Origin: Pyronema omphalodes
Taxonomy: Eukaryota > Ascomycota > Pezizomycetes > Pezizales > Pyronemataceae
Direction: 5' to 3'
NCBI GenBank assembly: GCA_024516155.1
Contig: JAJJXM010000006.1
Coordinates: forward strand, 372,001-436,000
Length of the DNA stretch: 64,000 nt
Shown: positions 46,239 to 58,263 of the stretch, in pieces
Layout of the letters: every line of letters begins with the position of its first letter
Numbering within the stretch: the stretch's first letter is position 1
Made by a program: the position numbers and the translations under genes
Notes under the pieces: model-generated
The model's input: the letters and a program-made list of their open reading frames with translations, nothing else
What the model was told of the DNA's origin: nothing
Database searches by the model: none

Positions 46239-46327
46239 GATGGGCTTATATTTCGCTTAAAGTTGTGTTTTGTTTATTCGTTGAGGGATGGAGAAGAAAA
46301 AGGGAAAGGAAGCGAAAGGTCGGGGGA

Positions 46328-46334
46328 TGACTCA
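46328..46334 (-). promoter_or_regulatory. CPRE / Gcn4-binding site TGAGTCA upstream of cpc1
   Basis: TGAGTCA on the cpc1 sense strand is an exact match to the CPC1/Gcn4 consensus, 90 nt upstream of uORF1 and next to a TATAAG at 46347-46342. It suggests autoregulation of cpc1 transcription, as reported for other fungal cpc-1/cpcA genes. Confidence 0.6.
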
Positions 46335-46339
46335 AAGTA

Positions 46340-48560
46340 CTTATAGTCTGCTGCAGACACGGTGCAGACACCCCAGAGTAATTCTCGTTCTGGGATGTGA
46401 TGTGCGCGGCAGGCACGATTTTAGCCCACACACCCACCAGTGGCAGCGCACCACCCGCGCACACAAATTGCGCACAGTGGGGGATTTCAGCAGCAGCGAG
46501 CAGCTAGAGCTGGAAAAGCGGTCGATTTGGGATGGTTTATTGGACAGCAGCCGACCGACGAGGCTCTTCACAGGCGTCCGTATCCGTTTTGAGATAGCAG
46601 CGGGGCGCAGTTCGTGCAGCGGATTTGAGCGGGGCGACAGGCAGGTTGAGTTGGTTACAAGCGAGGGGTACTGAAGTGGTAATGTTGGTGGTGGTGGTGG
46701 TGGTGGTGGTGGTGGTGATGAAGATACCAACTGAACGCGAAAACGAAGCCCGAAGGCAGCAGCAGCAGCTGTCCACTTTGGACGCGACAACTTTCACGTC
46801 CGTAGAATACGCCTTGTGCACAAAACAATTGTAATTATGGAGCGTCGCGTCTTCCACCCCCCCCCCCCGTATCGTGTCGGATTGGACCCTCGGCGAGAAA
46901 ATTGACATCCTTGGTGTGAGTCATCGGAGAGCCATCCCTGCGATTTGCTGCTGACCGCATACGAAGTAGTATGCGCATCCATACAAAGTGGCAGTTGCAA
47001 GGCTTCGGACGTAACTGTTTGTATCCAGCACTAACAGAGGTCTAATGTGGGGGAACGAAGCAAATTCGAGTAAAGAGCTCGTTTTGGAGGTGTCCAGGTG
47101 GATGTGCGTGGAGCATCCAAACCCCAGGTGGAAGTGTATGGAGCATCCAAACCTCCGGGTGTAAGATGGCCACCTCCACACTCCACACTCAATTCCTAAT
47201 TGAGTGCAGAAGTTGTTATGAGTCACAGACGCGGGGTGGGGTATATTGAATTGAACTTTCCTCGATTTCCCGGTGTTTCCAGTGCAACCTACACACTGAG
47301 CCTCAACCATCATCGCTGCTGCCTAACCTGAAGACTATTTTGACACTCAGTGACGACTTGTGATGCCCAAGCTCGGCCGGCGGTGGAAAACTGAAGTTAA
47401 GATCATCCTGCTAAGTCTCGCTGCTAACCGATGGCCAATGGATAGCTGAAGCTACTGACGAGCACTATCGACGCGAGCAAAACTTCACATGCGACGGAAG
47501 AAACTCGGGATCGATGCTCCCTCATGCCGCTGGCTCGCCGAGGGATCGATGGAAGGATGGAAGGCAAGAACTAGCCTTGCCGGACGCCGTAGCCTCGCTA
47601 TCGATCAGTGATGCCGACTTTAGCCCTGCAGCCTGACATCGGCACGAGGCATCGACACGGCTGTCTTTCCGACACTTCATGAACCGACGGAAACCGTGCC
47701 GTCTCTATGCACTCGCGCCCACCGGGGGTTCCCATTTGGACTCAATTACGCAGCCAGACTACACTTGGTTATGAATACCCAAAGGCTAAAGGAATTCTTC
47801 CAAATCTGACAAATAATACCAACCAAACAAGCAGCTGGACTCGGATTGTTCTCGGCCTTCCGACTCGGAATTAACCCCTAAGTATCCGAGAACCTTGGGG
47901 TGTTAATTGCCTCACGGGTATCCACGACCGGTCGCTACAAATACCGCAGAACGCAGGGGTTTCGGTCCGATACTGCACAGTGCAATCTATCGATGAACAC
48001 GAGGGGTTTTGGGATCCTTGCGGCGAGGTCGGAGGGGTTAACAAAAGAAGGCTGGAAGGTTGTTGGAGGTGGTGGGCTGAAGTCACCGATAGGTCCGAGG
48101 AACATTGATACCGTTCTCAGCCTACTCATAGCCTCGTCTCCAACCTCATTCCCTACACCTGCCTCATTCCTCCATTTCGCCTGATACCGACACGGCTACA
48201 ATTACCTTACTGAATATTCCCTATCAGCTATAGCAATTCAAATATTTCCTGCTGCAAAAATTTTCCCTATGCACAATATGAGGCGGAATTTTGAAATCTG
48301 GATACTTGAGGCTACACATGCCTACCTACGGAGTGGTCAGGTGAACCTGAACCCAGGTTATAGCCAAAGTTACGAACTGGACGCGTGGGTACATTACGCA
48401 GGCTATTTTCGTACCTTCTATCTTGCACCCTCCGGATGAAGACGGATAAATTATCGAGGTCTACTCTGAAGGAATGATATAACCAACACGACAACGATAA
48501 CGGCAACGACAACGACAACTATTACTGGTACGGCATACGTTAACCAGTGATGAATATGAA
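46340..48560. other. cpc1 upstream region and gene-free spacer
   Basis: A (GGT)n tract at 46686-46716 and a poly-C run at 46857-46868 lie in the upstream region. A GC-richer stretch at 47330-47760 and the frames around 47870-48180 carry no recognisable domain. No gene is supported. Confidence 0.45.
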
Positions 48561-51432
48561 ACATTTACAAGACCGGTGAATCATTATCAATGCATACGAA
48601 TGCAAGCGAATAGAATACGTAGGATACTACGTAGTGGCGGCGGACGGGGGAGGGAGGGGTGTGGAGAGACAGGAAGGGAGGGATGGAGGGAAGGATGGAG
48701 GGAGGGATGGAGGGAGGGTACTTTAGAACAACTGCAATAGTCACGAGCCATCGGTTAGGTAAGGTAAGGTAAAGTAAGGTAAGGTAAAGTAAGGTAAGCA
48801 AGGTATAAGAAAATAAGGTAAATATCTATCCATCATCTATATGCATTCTATATGCTTCAGGAATCCAGATATCCTGAATATGGTACTGTATTATCTTGCT
48901 GCGTTAAAAAAAAAAAATTGAAAAAATAGTAACATAGAATAAAAGAGAATAAAACAGAATAGAATAAAGAATAAAATAGAATAAAACTACAAACTACAAA
49001 CAACAACAACTAATCAAACTATACCAACTAATAATCAACATTGAAAAAATCACATCCATACATCCATAGTTTTCAACTTTGCGTATTATGTAGAAGCCAT
49101 AGAATTATAATCACGAGTTACCTGTCGCGAGATGAAACAGGTTATAAGCCCCGTCAGTGACTAGGTGACTCAGTGGTAATTTGGTAAACGATATGCATGT
49201 ACATGTACTCAGGTACTCAGGTACTCGGGTACTCAGGTAGATCGTACATATTTGTTTCAGGTTTCAGGCTTCAGGCTTCAGGTTTCAGGTTTCAGGTTTC
49301 AGGTTTCAGGTTTCAGGTTTCAGGTTTCAGGTTTCAGAATACATACACATCCTAAATTTTACAAGTATGCAGCTGCATAACTATGAGTCGATACATGATA
49401 ACCTGCATACATATTTCATTGGCTACTTATGCATGGTTACTGATAAAACTTGTAACGTAGAGCAAAAAGTTATATTTGTTTCAGGTTTCAGAATACATAC
49501 ACATTCTAAATCTTACAAGTATGCGGCTGCATAACTATGAGTCGATACATGATAACCTGCATACATATTTCATTGGCTACCTACCTATGCATGGTTACTG
49601 ATAAATCTGGTAGATTATTATATGGAGTGGAAATTATATATGCAGTATATGCAATATTTTCAGGATAAATCTAAATTATCTAAATTACCTAAATTATTGT
49701 TTATATGAATAACAATGGATATATCACAACCTTTACGTATGAATCTAAAATATTTCCATGTTGTTGATGTTGTTGATGTTGATGATGTTGATGCATGGAA
49801 GTAAAAGGGTTTAAGCAAAAAGAACTGTTGTCTGCTGCGCTTATATTACGGAGGGGATCCGTTATATGGCTGGTGTAAAGAATACGGTTGGAGAATACGG
49901 TTGGAGAATACGGTTGGAGAATACTATTGTAGGATACCTTTGTAGGATACTATTGTAGAATATGAGAGATCACGTAGCCTGTAGGCATGCATATAGTGCC
50001 TGTGCAATATATGATATGCAATACACGATATCACGATATCACGATACATATGATGACCTAGTATCGGTATGTAATGGAACATTTTAGTATTTACAGGCAT
50101 ATGAATCTATCTAAGAGAATTGAAAGATTCGAAAGACTTGATGAAGCTGAGGTATTCAATCCTCTAACCCTGTAATCCTCTAATCCTCTCAATTCTTCCA
50201 ACCCTTCCAACCCTTCTAACCCATCTAATATCACATGTATACAATATCTCAACTGAGTCAAATCTCACACCAGCACTAGCACCGGAGAATAATAGAATCA
50301 AATCTCCAACCTGAGGTAAAATCCAACCTGAGGTAAAATCCAACCTGAGGTATCTACAGTAGAATCCAATCTAATCCAACACTGGTTTCTTTTTATATGC
50401 CGATAACCTGATTAGTGCCTGCGGATGTGCGAATATCTGACGAGTTCGGGTCTTGGATCCGGGTGTTTAATATAGGCTTGAGCTGACTGGGGTAGTTGGG
50501 GTAGCTACATAGAAGTTCTAAAATAATTGATGGCGGTGGTATCGGTATCGGTATCGGTACCGAGCATCAAAGGGTTTAAGGATCCGAGAATCCGAGAATC
50601 CGAGAATCTAAGGGGGGGGGGGGGGGGGATCGAAGGATCTTTTCACCAGTCGACTTTAGTCTTCATATTTACATGGTTCGATTATCGCTAGAGAAAATGT
50701 ATATCGTATCGGGTCACCCAAACTCAAAGTTTTACGGGTTTACCTGAGCTGAGGATCCATTATCTACCATGACATGATTTATGTGACATGCCGATCTTTG
50801 AAGATTGGGGGAAAAATATAGTAAGGAATTAGGAATAAGGGATAAGGAATCTGGGGTTATGATTATGATTATGATTTACGACTGACGATATGATACAGCA
50901 GGAGCTGGATTAGGATGGTATAGGTTGGTTTAGCTTTGTATGTATGGAGGGTTATTATTTGCTCCTCACTAGGTGAGAGGTTGTAGGTACTCAGTACTGT
51001 AACCTCAGTTTCACGGAATACCGAACCTGAACCCGGAACAAAAACCTCAGGTTCACGCATCACAGAATACCTGAAGCTAAAAATTAAATCAAAAAGGCTA
51101 TCGAAAAGTTCAAATTATAACTTATCAACCAACCAACCAACGAATCAACCAACCAACTAAATAACCAACCAACCAAACTATCATAAACAAACAAATGAAA
51201 TCAGCAGCCAGCGGCTAGCCAGTTATAAATACATAGGTACATTATATATCATATATCGTAAGCTACGTAAGGTTATCTAGTATCTTGTATCTAGTTTCTC
51301 GTATCCCCATACCCAGTTTATAGATAATATGTTAAGCTACAACCTACGAAGTTTTGGTTCCTAACTAAAGAGGCAATTGAGGAAATAAGGGACCAAGATG
51401 CCAAGGAAACATAGAAACAAGAAAGTTGAAGA
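48561..51432. other. Intergenic simple and tandem repeats
   Basis: Contains GGGAGGGATGGA repeats (48655-48720), GTAAG/AGGTA pentamers (48757-48800), GTTTCAG heptamers (49255-49337), TGTTGATG repeats (49760-49795), GAATACGGTTGGA repeats (49878-49925), AACCTGAGGTAAAATCC repeats (50308-50350), a G run (50612-50629) and ACCAACCA runs (51125-51175). No gene is seen. Confidence 0.65.
49338..49615 (+). repeat. Tandem duplication, about 153-bp unit
   Basis: Two adjacent near-identical copies start at AATACATACACAT (49338 and 49491). They share TACAAGTATGC-GCTGCATAA, TATGAGTCGATACATGATAA and CATATTTCATTGGCTAC. Both are preceded by GTTTCAG heptamers, which probably seeded the duplication. Confidence 0.9.
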
Positions 51433-52028
51433 CGCAAAAGAGAAAAGGAACTTTCAGCCAAGGGGTTAAAGAGATAGAGTTTGAAATTACCATGCAAAGC
51501 AAACTTTTCGATTCTTTATATTTCTTTATCTCTCGGTCTTGAAGGCTTCGAAAGTTTTAGATAATTCAAATCTAAACAAAATTATCGTACGTCATAGCTG
51601 CATCACTCGATTGGTTAGAGATCTACTTTTCCGCACACCTCACACGATTTTATTTTCTTTACTTTTGTGAAAGGTATCGTTTGTGAAAACTTCCGCGGCT
51701 TATTTTATCATTACAAAATCAAAAACCTTTGCGTTAATGGGTGTACGGTGGTTTATTGATCACATAAGGCTTCAGGCACTGAAATTTGAAGACAGTTGCG
51801 AGGCTGATGAGAAAAACTGGAGGGTACCAAGAATCTTGTATCAAGTATGTAAGAGTTTATTTACGATGAGAGTGTTTATTTCATAAAGTTATTATTGCGA
51901 ATCCATGGTATGTAATTCCAACATTGTTATCTATCATAAGTAACAAGAATCTTTATTTTCTGTGAATTTTCAACTGCCACGCGGTGAAATATTTACAAGC
52001 AGGATCTTATAAAATTATCTCAAGGAAA

Positions 52029-53051
52029 TTATTGGTTCAAAAGAATATTCACTCGAAAGCAGGAAGTAGGTATTGTGTCTTTAATGGTTTTGATTTTTAA
52101 CCAAACGCAACCTAAGGTACAAATTCTTGGTGACGTACATGACGCCCAACCGCCCACCCACCCGCTCTTCAACATTCCTCCCCCTATTCCACCACACCAA
52201 CCGCCCACCCACCCGCTCCTCAATATTCCTCCCCCTATTCCACCACACCAACCGCCCACCCACCCGCTCCTCAATATTCCTCCCCCTATTCCACCACACC
52301 AACCGCCCACCCACCCGCTCCTCAATATTCCTCCCCCTATTCCACCACACCAACCGCCCACTGACCCGCTCCTCAATATTCCTCCCCCTCTATTCCTGCC
52401 TCGCCTCTCTCCCCTTTGTCCCTTCACCTTCACCGGGGTTGTCGGTCTCAGATTGTCATTCCCCAGGACAATCTGCACATTAATTCCACCACTGCGGACA
52501 ACATCTGCCCATGTTTTATTGCCGGAGTGGTATTTCGCTGTTGGTTGATGCTGTTTCTTATCCCGTGCACCATTCCTTTGTATCGGGGCTTTATCGTTCT
52601 GTTGTACTGTCTGTATTCCTGGTCCAGAACCGGTTGCTTTCTTCTTCCTACGGGCTCTCTTACTCTCCACAATCCGCCAATTTTCTGTAGGTTCCGGGGC
52701 AGCGTTGCCTACATTGGATGGAATTGTGTTGGGCTCGGTGGTTGAGTTTGGGGAAGGGTTGGAAGCCTGGATTGTTTGCTGAATAACCGGGCTGGGGGAG
52801 GAGCTGCTAGCAAGTGCATCAAGTACCTCTTGGGCAGCAGTGGTTGCATGACGTGAGAGCATCACGGTGTGAACTGGCGAAGCCGCCCGTGGTTTTTGTG
52901 CAGAACGTCCTCGCATGGTTGTGGTCATTGTTGCTGCATCAATTGAGTTGGACGAGTCTTTTTGTTTGTACTGGGCCTCCATAAAACAGTAACGTCTAGG
53001 CGCGAATAAAACGCCGACAGGATAAAATGAGACTGGATAGTGCAAAAACAA
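52029..53051 (-). pseudogene. ORF1/gag-like frame of repeat Y, fused to minisatellite
   Basis: The open frame spans 340 codons; the likely start is the Met at 52982 (MEAQYKQKDSSNS), giving about 317 residues. It is Ser/Thr/Pro-rich, then basic (ENWRIVESKRARRKKK), then KTWADVVRSGG, then an Arg/Gly-rich stretch (RGERRGRNRGG). After that it runs straight into five units of the 51-bp minisatellite and ends beyond it. Basic, low-complexity proteins with a TWADVVR-like motif resemble ORF1 of fungal non-LTR retrotransposons, but no zinc knuckle or downstream reverse transcriptase is present. It is probably non-functional. The class assignment is tentative. Confidence 0.4.
52147..52395 (-). repeat. 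51-bp G-rich minisatellite, five units (copy B)
   Basis: The same unit as at 14977-15180, seen here as its complement on the plus strand. There are five units against four in copy A; the outermost unit is diverged. Confidence 0.85.
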
Positions 53052-53138
53052 AAGAAAGAAACCCGATAAGACAAAACATTATCAAAAACTGTTGAAAGCG
53101 GTAAATGTTAGATAAATCTGTATGAAATCAGAATCAAA

Positions 53139-53152
53139 AAGTGACGTCACTT
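53139..53152. promoter_or_regulatory. CRE palindrome in repeat copy B
   Basis: Identical 14-bp palindrome AAGTGACGTCACTT, at the corresponding place to copy A. Confidence 0.5.
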
Positions 53153-54319
53153 ACGTTATGGAGAAGAATGACGACACAACACGCGACCACTCTTCATCGT
53201 GATGCCACATGCTACTTCATCATTGTCACCAATGATCTTGATAGCAATGAGCACCCGAGGAGGTGATAAGAGTGGTGCGGAGAGGAGATGAGGTGGGGAA
53301 TTTCAGCAGCTTTATAGAAAATCGCTGTGCTGCTAAAACTGGAGGTATGTGTCACATATTATTTCGTCATCCCTGGATGGCGGTTGAATAGGTACGGTTA
53401 ATGTAGTCTTACAAGTGACCTCAACATTAGGCCAAATTCATTGACGTACGGATATTGCTCACCGCGAAGATGATTGGATGAAATGCAGTAACATTGATAC
53501 GTCAGCCGTTAAAATTCACTTCGCGCACCGGAGAAAAACATACCTCACATCAACATCATCAGCAGCTGTACCTATAGGATACCGGAGCAACTCGCAAAAT
53601 ACCAAAATACCAGGTCCTCGGGTGGAATGAAGCTGACACTAGTGCTCCCGCAATAGGATCTACAAATGTCTTCCGTAAACCTTAGTTAACTAATGAACGA
53701 AACCCCGTGATCCAGTATATCAACTTCTTGAAAAGAACTCGCGATGTCATGGCGCATAATTTTCAACACCTATGCTCAATTCACGGAATTCCGAATAAAC
53801 CGCCAACCACGGAACTTTTCAGACTCTCAGCGAACCAAACAGCAACCAGCAAGTTGCATATTTAAGAAACATTATAAATCGCGTGAACCCATAACCGCAA
53901 TCCGACTTCAACCACCACAAGACCGCAGAACAGAACATGAAGCTCCACCCCTCCAACCCTACACCCCTCCACGTCACATCAAACTCAACTCCAAGTTACA
54001 CTCTCCATCTCTACGCCTAATTGCTTAGCTTATTCTCTCCGGCTACAGGCCATTTAACACATGAAGATCCCACTAATGCGATCTACCCAATATCCCAACA
54101 GCATCATAATATTCCAACGAGAAGTTATTGACGCGGGAAGTTTACACAAAAATACTAAGCATTTTATCCACGAGTCACGACAGAAAGAAACAAAGACTCG
54201 CGCATCTGCCATAGTTTTTGCCGTCTATGTTTCTCGTTTATTACAAAATTCAGGGGGAAAAACATCAATACCAAGTTCATCTCAAGGCCACATCAAAGTA
54301 ATAATACACAACTATACAC

Positions 54320-54680
54320 CGAGTCTCGAGTCTCAAGGTATCACTCGCACTGCTCAACACCACCTAGTACCACCTACTCCCGGAACGATGAAATCATGAA
54401 ATATCACGCTGTGGGTAATTTGATGCTGGTATTTTTTTTTAAGACTACGTACTTATGTATATATACTTCTGTAAAATGTCATATATATAAGCGTAGGTTC
54501 CTGGTGGGTTTTGGGTTGTGGTTATGCTTGGATAATGGCTTTGATTTTGACTTTGACTTTGGCTTTGACTGTGACTTCAACTTCTGTCTCGGTCCCTTAG
54601 AATACTGCGTTATAAATATGTAGAATTTAATACCTACTGCCTAGTACCTACTACCCATAAACTACACCTACTACCGAGCA
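54320..54680 (-). repeat. Repeat segment X, copy B
   Basis: Reverse-complement match of 16650-17160 (ACTACCCATAAACTA, AACGCAGTATTC complement, CTACTCCCGGAACGATGAAA). It is shorter than copy A because the simple repeats differ in length. It directly adjoins repeat Y copy B. Confidence 0.6.
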
Positions 54681-55854
54681 TCCGGTGAAGCTGGTAATTA
54701 CGCTATTGATTCTTCACTTCGGGTTTAATGTTTCGGGGTTCTGATCACAAGCAACAGAACAAAATATTCGAACATGAAACAGGAATCCGCAAAGGAATTT
54801 TCTCCTATATGGAGATAAATCAATAGCTGAAGGTTCACATCGTCAGTCGTGTGGGTTGTTACGGGAGTAGTAAAAAAAAGGTTGGGAACAATTGGATATG
54901 CGTGGTTGTGGAGAAAATGTTGTGCGTTAATTTGATATGATAGAACTTTGGTTGATTCATGGGGTGGGGCCCGTTGTGTGGGTTGATTTGATTTCATTTG
55001 ATTTAATTCGATGTTCCAAGGCTGGGATTGATCATGGTAATGTCATGGATTTATTTATATGTACAAGAAATGTATCTCGCTAATCTTGATTCGGTCTCAT
55101 TGAGCCTGGACTTTAGTCTCTGAGGACAAGTCACGTGAAGTCTCGTGCCCATAATTGCTCGTGGATAGTTGTGGATGATGGGCAACAAGAACGTTTCCAT
55201 TGAAAAAACGGGATTTTTCTTTTTTGGAACCTAAAATTTTATTATCTTACAGCTTTAGAAGGGACAGAGTGATTCGTGACAGATGGAGAATTTATCTATA
55301 CGAGTGACTGTTCATGATAGAAGAGTTGCAGGTGTGGATCGTTTACGTGTAAACCCATATTACCCTATGCATTTTGTATATCAGTACGAATATATGTAGA
55401 AAAAATCCAGCTTATTACAAAGCTATCCTCCATAATTTGTGATACATTAAGCCTAAACTGCACACAGCCGTCCTCACCACCGGGTGTTCACAGATCCTCA
55501 CTCCACGGTCTTGGCATTTTGGCGCTAGTGAATTTCCCCAAAGTCCTGGGGCTACACTAAAGTCGCGTTTCCCCGAAAGCTGTCTGCAAAGCGCGCCAAC
55601 GTCACTGCGATCACTCTCGCTTCTGCTCAGCGACATCGCGATCAGGTACGGCCACGCATCTACTCCTTCGCTTCTGCAGGTACTGCGATAGCTACCCACT
55701 GTTTCGGTACTAATCATTCTTCAGAATATTTTTTCACTGCCAATAATCTACATTCATTACCGATTGTACACGCGGATCTCCTGATTATCATCCGAAATCT
55801 TGCTCCCCGACACCTCCGCGTTCGTCGTCGCCACAATAACGAACGGCCACAAAG
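54681..55854. other. Intergenic region and promoter of the DDT-PHD gene
   Basis: AT-rich spacer, then mixed sequence from 55400. A minus-strand frame at 55415-55717 has no recognised domain. The last 100 bp are pyrimidine- and C-rich, as in a fungal 5' leader. Confidence 0.5.
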
Positions 55855-57822
55855 ATGCCGGCACAAACGAAACAGCAACAGCTGCAAACGCATACCAGCG
55901 ATGTCTTAACGAGTCTTCGGAATATGGAAGAATTTGCGGCGCTCGGTCAGTTCCTTTTCAGTTTCGGAGTTGATGTCCTCAACCTTCCCGATTTCGGATG
56001 CGAGGTAACTTTCCCCTCTGGTGCCATGTACACTGCTACATATCCTATCTCCGCTGTCCGCCGCTGAGGTTCGACTTTCGTCTCCGCCTTCGCCAATGTG
56101 CTCGGCAAGACTTCGGAAGTCCCGCTCTCTTTGTTGCTCCCTCAAGTACCCTCGACTGTCCAACCGCTAACGCAAACCAGGAACTCGAAACCGCACTCCT
56201 CGCTCCCTCCTCCTCGCTTCTCGACTCTGTCCGCCTAGCCCTCATTAAGCAAGTCTCCTCGTTCCGGGGCATAACCGTCGACAACTTTGAAGAATACACG
56301 CGCCGGCAATACCGCTCCAAAGGTAAAGCAGAAGCCAACCCATTCGGAGATGAAGAGCAGCCGAAAGGGTGGTATGAGTTGAGTGTACAAGATAGAGTCA
56401 AGGTGTTGCATCAGCTATCTCAGTGGCTTTGGGTACATCCTGATAGGGTAAGGGAAAAGATGAAGGACGCGGATGAAAAAGAGCAAGTTCAATGGGTGAG
56501 TTTTACTTCCTAATTCGTCAAGTTTTGAGGATTAGATGCTGACGACATGGGCGTTAGAGAATTGAGCCTTGTGGATTCGACGAGAAAGGAAACACCTACT
56601 ACATCCTCGATGATAACCGTCTTTACAAGCGTACCCCCTGGATCATCGACGCACCAGCAAAGAAATCCAAACCCAAGAAGAAGGCTACCAAGCGCCGTCG
56701 CGTCTCCGCCGCCGTCCCCACTCCCTCTCCGGAGCCTGAAACTGAAAAAGCTGGCGAATGGTCTTGTGTCTGTGTCACTTTACATGACTGGACAATGTTC
56801 ATGCAGTCCCTCGAAAAATCGAAGGACGAAGATGAACAGGCGCTCTACACGTACATTAACGAAGACATCCTCCCGATGTTGACCAAGGAATGGATGGAAA
56901 AAGAAAAGCAACGTCAGTTACAAGAAGCCGTCGCAAACCGAAAGCGGAGTAGCAGACTAGATGCCAAGATGTTGATGAAGAAAGAAGAAGAAGAGCGACA
57001 GTTGCAGCTAGCAAGGGAGGAGGAGGAGAGGAAGAAGGAGGCGAAGATTAGAGAGAAAGCAGAGAAATTGGAGAAAGAGAGAGAGGCGAGAATGATGCTC
57101 CGGGAAAAGAGGATGCAGGAAAGAGCGGCGAGAGCAGCTGGGTTACCAGTTAGAGAGGCTTCGCAAGCTTCGGATAATGCGGCTCCGACAAGACGCTCAT
57201 CACGGAGGGCGGCATCAAAGAAGTCAAATAAGGAGGAGGAGAAGGAATGGTATTTCGATTGTGTGTGTGGTGCTAATGGCACCAACTACGTAAGTTGAAC
57301 ATGTACCCGCTTTGTTGTGAATGTTTCGCTAATTACCAACAGGAGGACGGAACCGAAATTATAGCCTGCGACGACTGCGATGTCTGGCAGCATCTTTCAT
57401 GCCAAAAGTTACCTCCCGGTGGAGAAAGCGCAGAGTTCATATGCGACCTCTGTAAAAAGTATAAAGAAGCTGCTTTACAGACTAATCCTGATGGTACCCC
57501 GAAATCTCCGACTATCATTAAGCTTAGGGTTGGTCCTCAGAGTCCTGAGAAAGTTAGGGGTAGATCTCCTGGCGCCCTGGTAGGAGAACTCCCGAAGTCT
57601 GTTGTGCCGACGGAACTCCCTACGATGGAAGTGAAGGCAGAGTCTATTGCACCGAGTGAGAATGTGGTATTACAGGAGAATGGTACCAAGGAGAATGGGG
57701 TTAAGGAGGTTGAAATGACCAATCCCCCCACGGAAGAGAAGAGCAATGGGGCACAAGAGAACGGAGTCAAGGAGGTTGAAATGACCAACGCAGATCCTGT
57801 CGCTACTATTACCGTTCAGTAA
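55855..57822 (+). CDS. DDT/WHIM and PHD-finger chromatin protein
   Basis: Four exons (55855-56004, 56181-56495, 56558-57289, 57343-57822; introns 176, 62 and 53 bp) give 558 residues. A DDT-type helical domain occupies about 20-85 (LGQFLFSFGVDVLNLPDF, then LLDSVRLALIKQVSS). The WHIM-like part has WYELSVQDRVKVLHQLSQWL and RIEPCGFDEKGNTYYILDDN. A basic linker (KKSKPKKKATKRRRVS) and a long charged coiled coil (about 275-365) follow. A C4HC3 PHD finger at about 388-440 (CVCG, ACDDC, WQHLSC, FICDLC) is split by intron 3. Known role: DDT plus WHIM marks subunits that bind ISWI-type remodellers, and PHD fingers read histone H3 tails, as in RSF1-type architecture. The orthologue name is uncertain. 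The C-tail holds a duplicated ENGVKEVEMTN. The first ATG in the exon was chosen. Confidence 0.85.
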
Positions 57823-58263
57823 ATCCAATCTTTCGCTGGGGGACTGGAATGTGGGTGACGGTGTATGATTTACTTGTTTAGTGGCTTCATGTCTTTACGA
57901 CGTAGATATGTATGACTATGAATACCTGGGGACTTTTGGGTAACTTGATGGAATAAAAGTTGGGATCAAGATTTTGAAAAGGGTTAGGAACTATGAGATG
58001 TGATGGTAATAGTGCTAGCCGTATTAGACATGTACTTAGTATGAAAGATGAGAGTAATTAATAAAACAAGTTTGCCATTTGTAAAGTTTGTGCTATTATT
58101 CTTGATATTGCCGAATGATTCCCCAAAATCGAAAAAAAAAAACCCCCCCCATCGTGGTGTACTCAATTTCGTCGAGCTGGTAAGTCGCTTTGGCTTGTTA
58201 ACGTCTATTCCCGCTGCAGATGATGAATGACTCTCTCTCTTCATCAAGCAGCAGGAGGTGTTC
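57823..58263. other. 3' flank of the DDT-PHD gene
   Basis: AT-rich spacer with an A11-C8 tract at about 58130-58150. Nothing is recognised. Confidence 0.5.

Larger units (their letters stand above)
45706..46245 (-). other. cpc1: In-frame N-terminal extension of CPC1 with no AUG
   Basis: The CPC1 frame is open for 180 codons upstream of the AUG at 45705, bounded by a TAA at 46246-46248. The translation is protein-like and Pro/Ser/Thr-rich (for example RQPYSFPLGTSLPQDRR and SELLPNIPATFHHRSP). It contains no ATG in frame. Near-cognate candidates upstream of uORF2 include CTG codons at 46224 and 46134. Published work on Neurospora cpc-1 and homologues (Ivanov and colleagues, 2017) describes just such stop-free conserved extensions initiated at near-cognate codons. 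Assigning it to this copy is by analogy. Confidence 0.7.
51433..54318 (-). mobile_element. Dispersed repeat family Y, copy B (inverted relative to copy A)
   Basis: Reverse-complement counterpart of 12609-15899. The ends correspond base for base in many stretches (for example GTGAACCCATAACCGCAATC). B's core (52400-52960) encodes an ORF1-like protein, whereas A's core is unrelated sequence. There is no visible TIR, LTR or reverse transcriptase. Segment X lies directly against its right edge. Confidence 0.7.

Noticed and set aside
55415..55717. 100-codon minus-strand frame upstream of the DDT-PHD gene
   Set aside because: No recognisable domain, and it overlaps the probable promoter and leader of the plus-strand gene.
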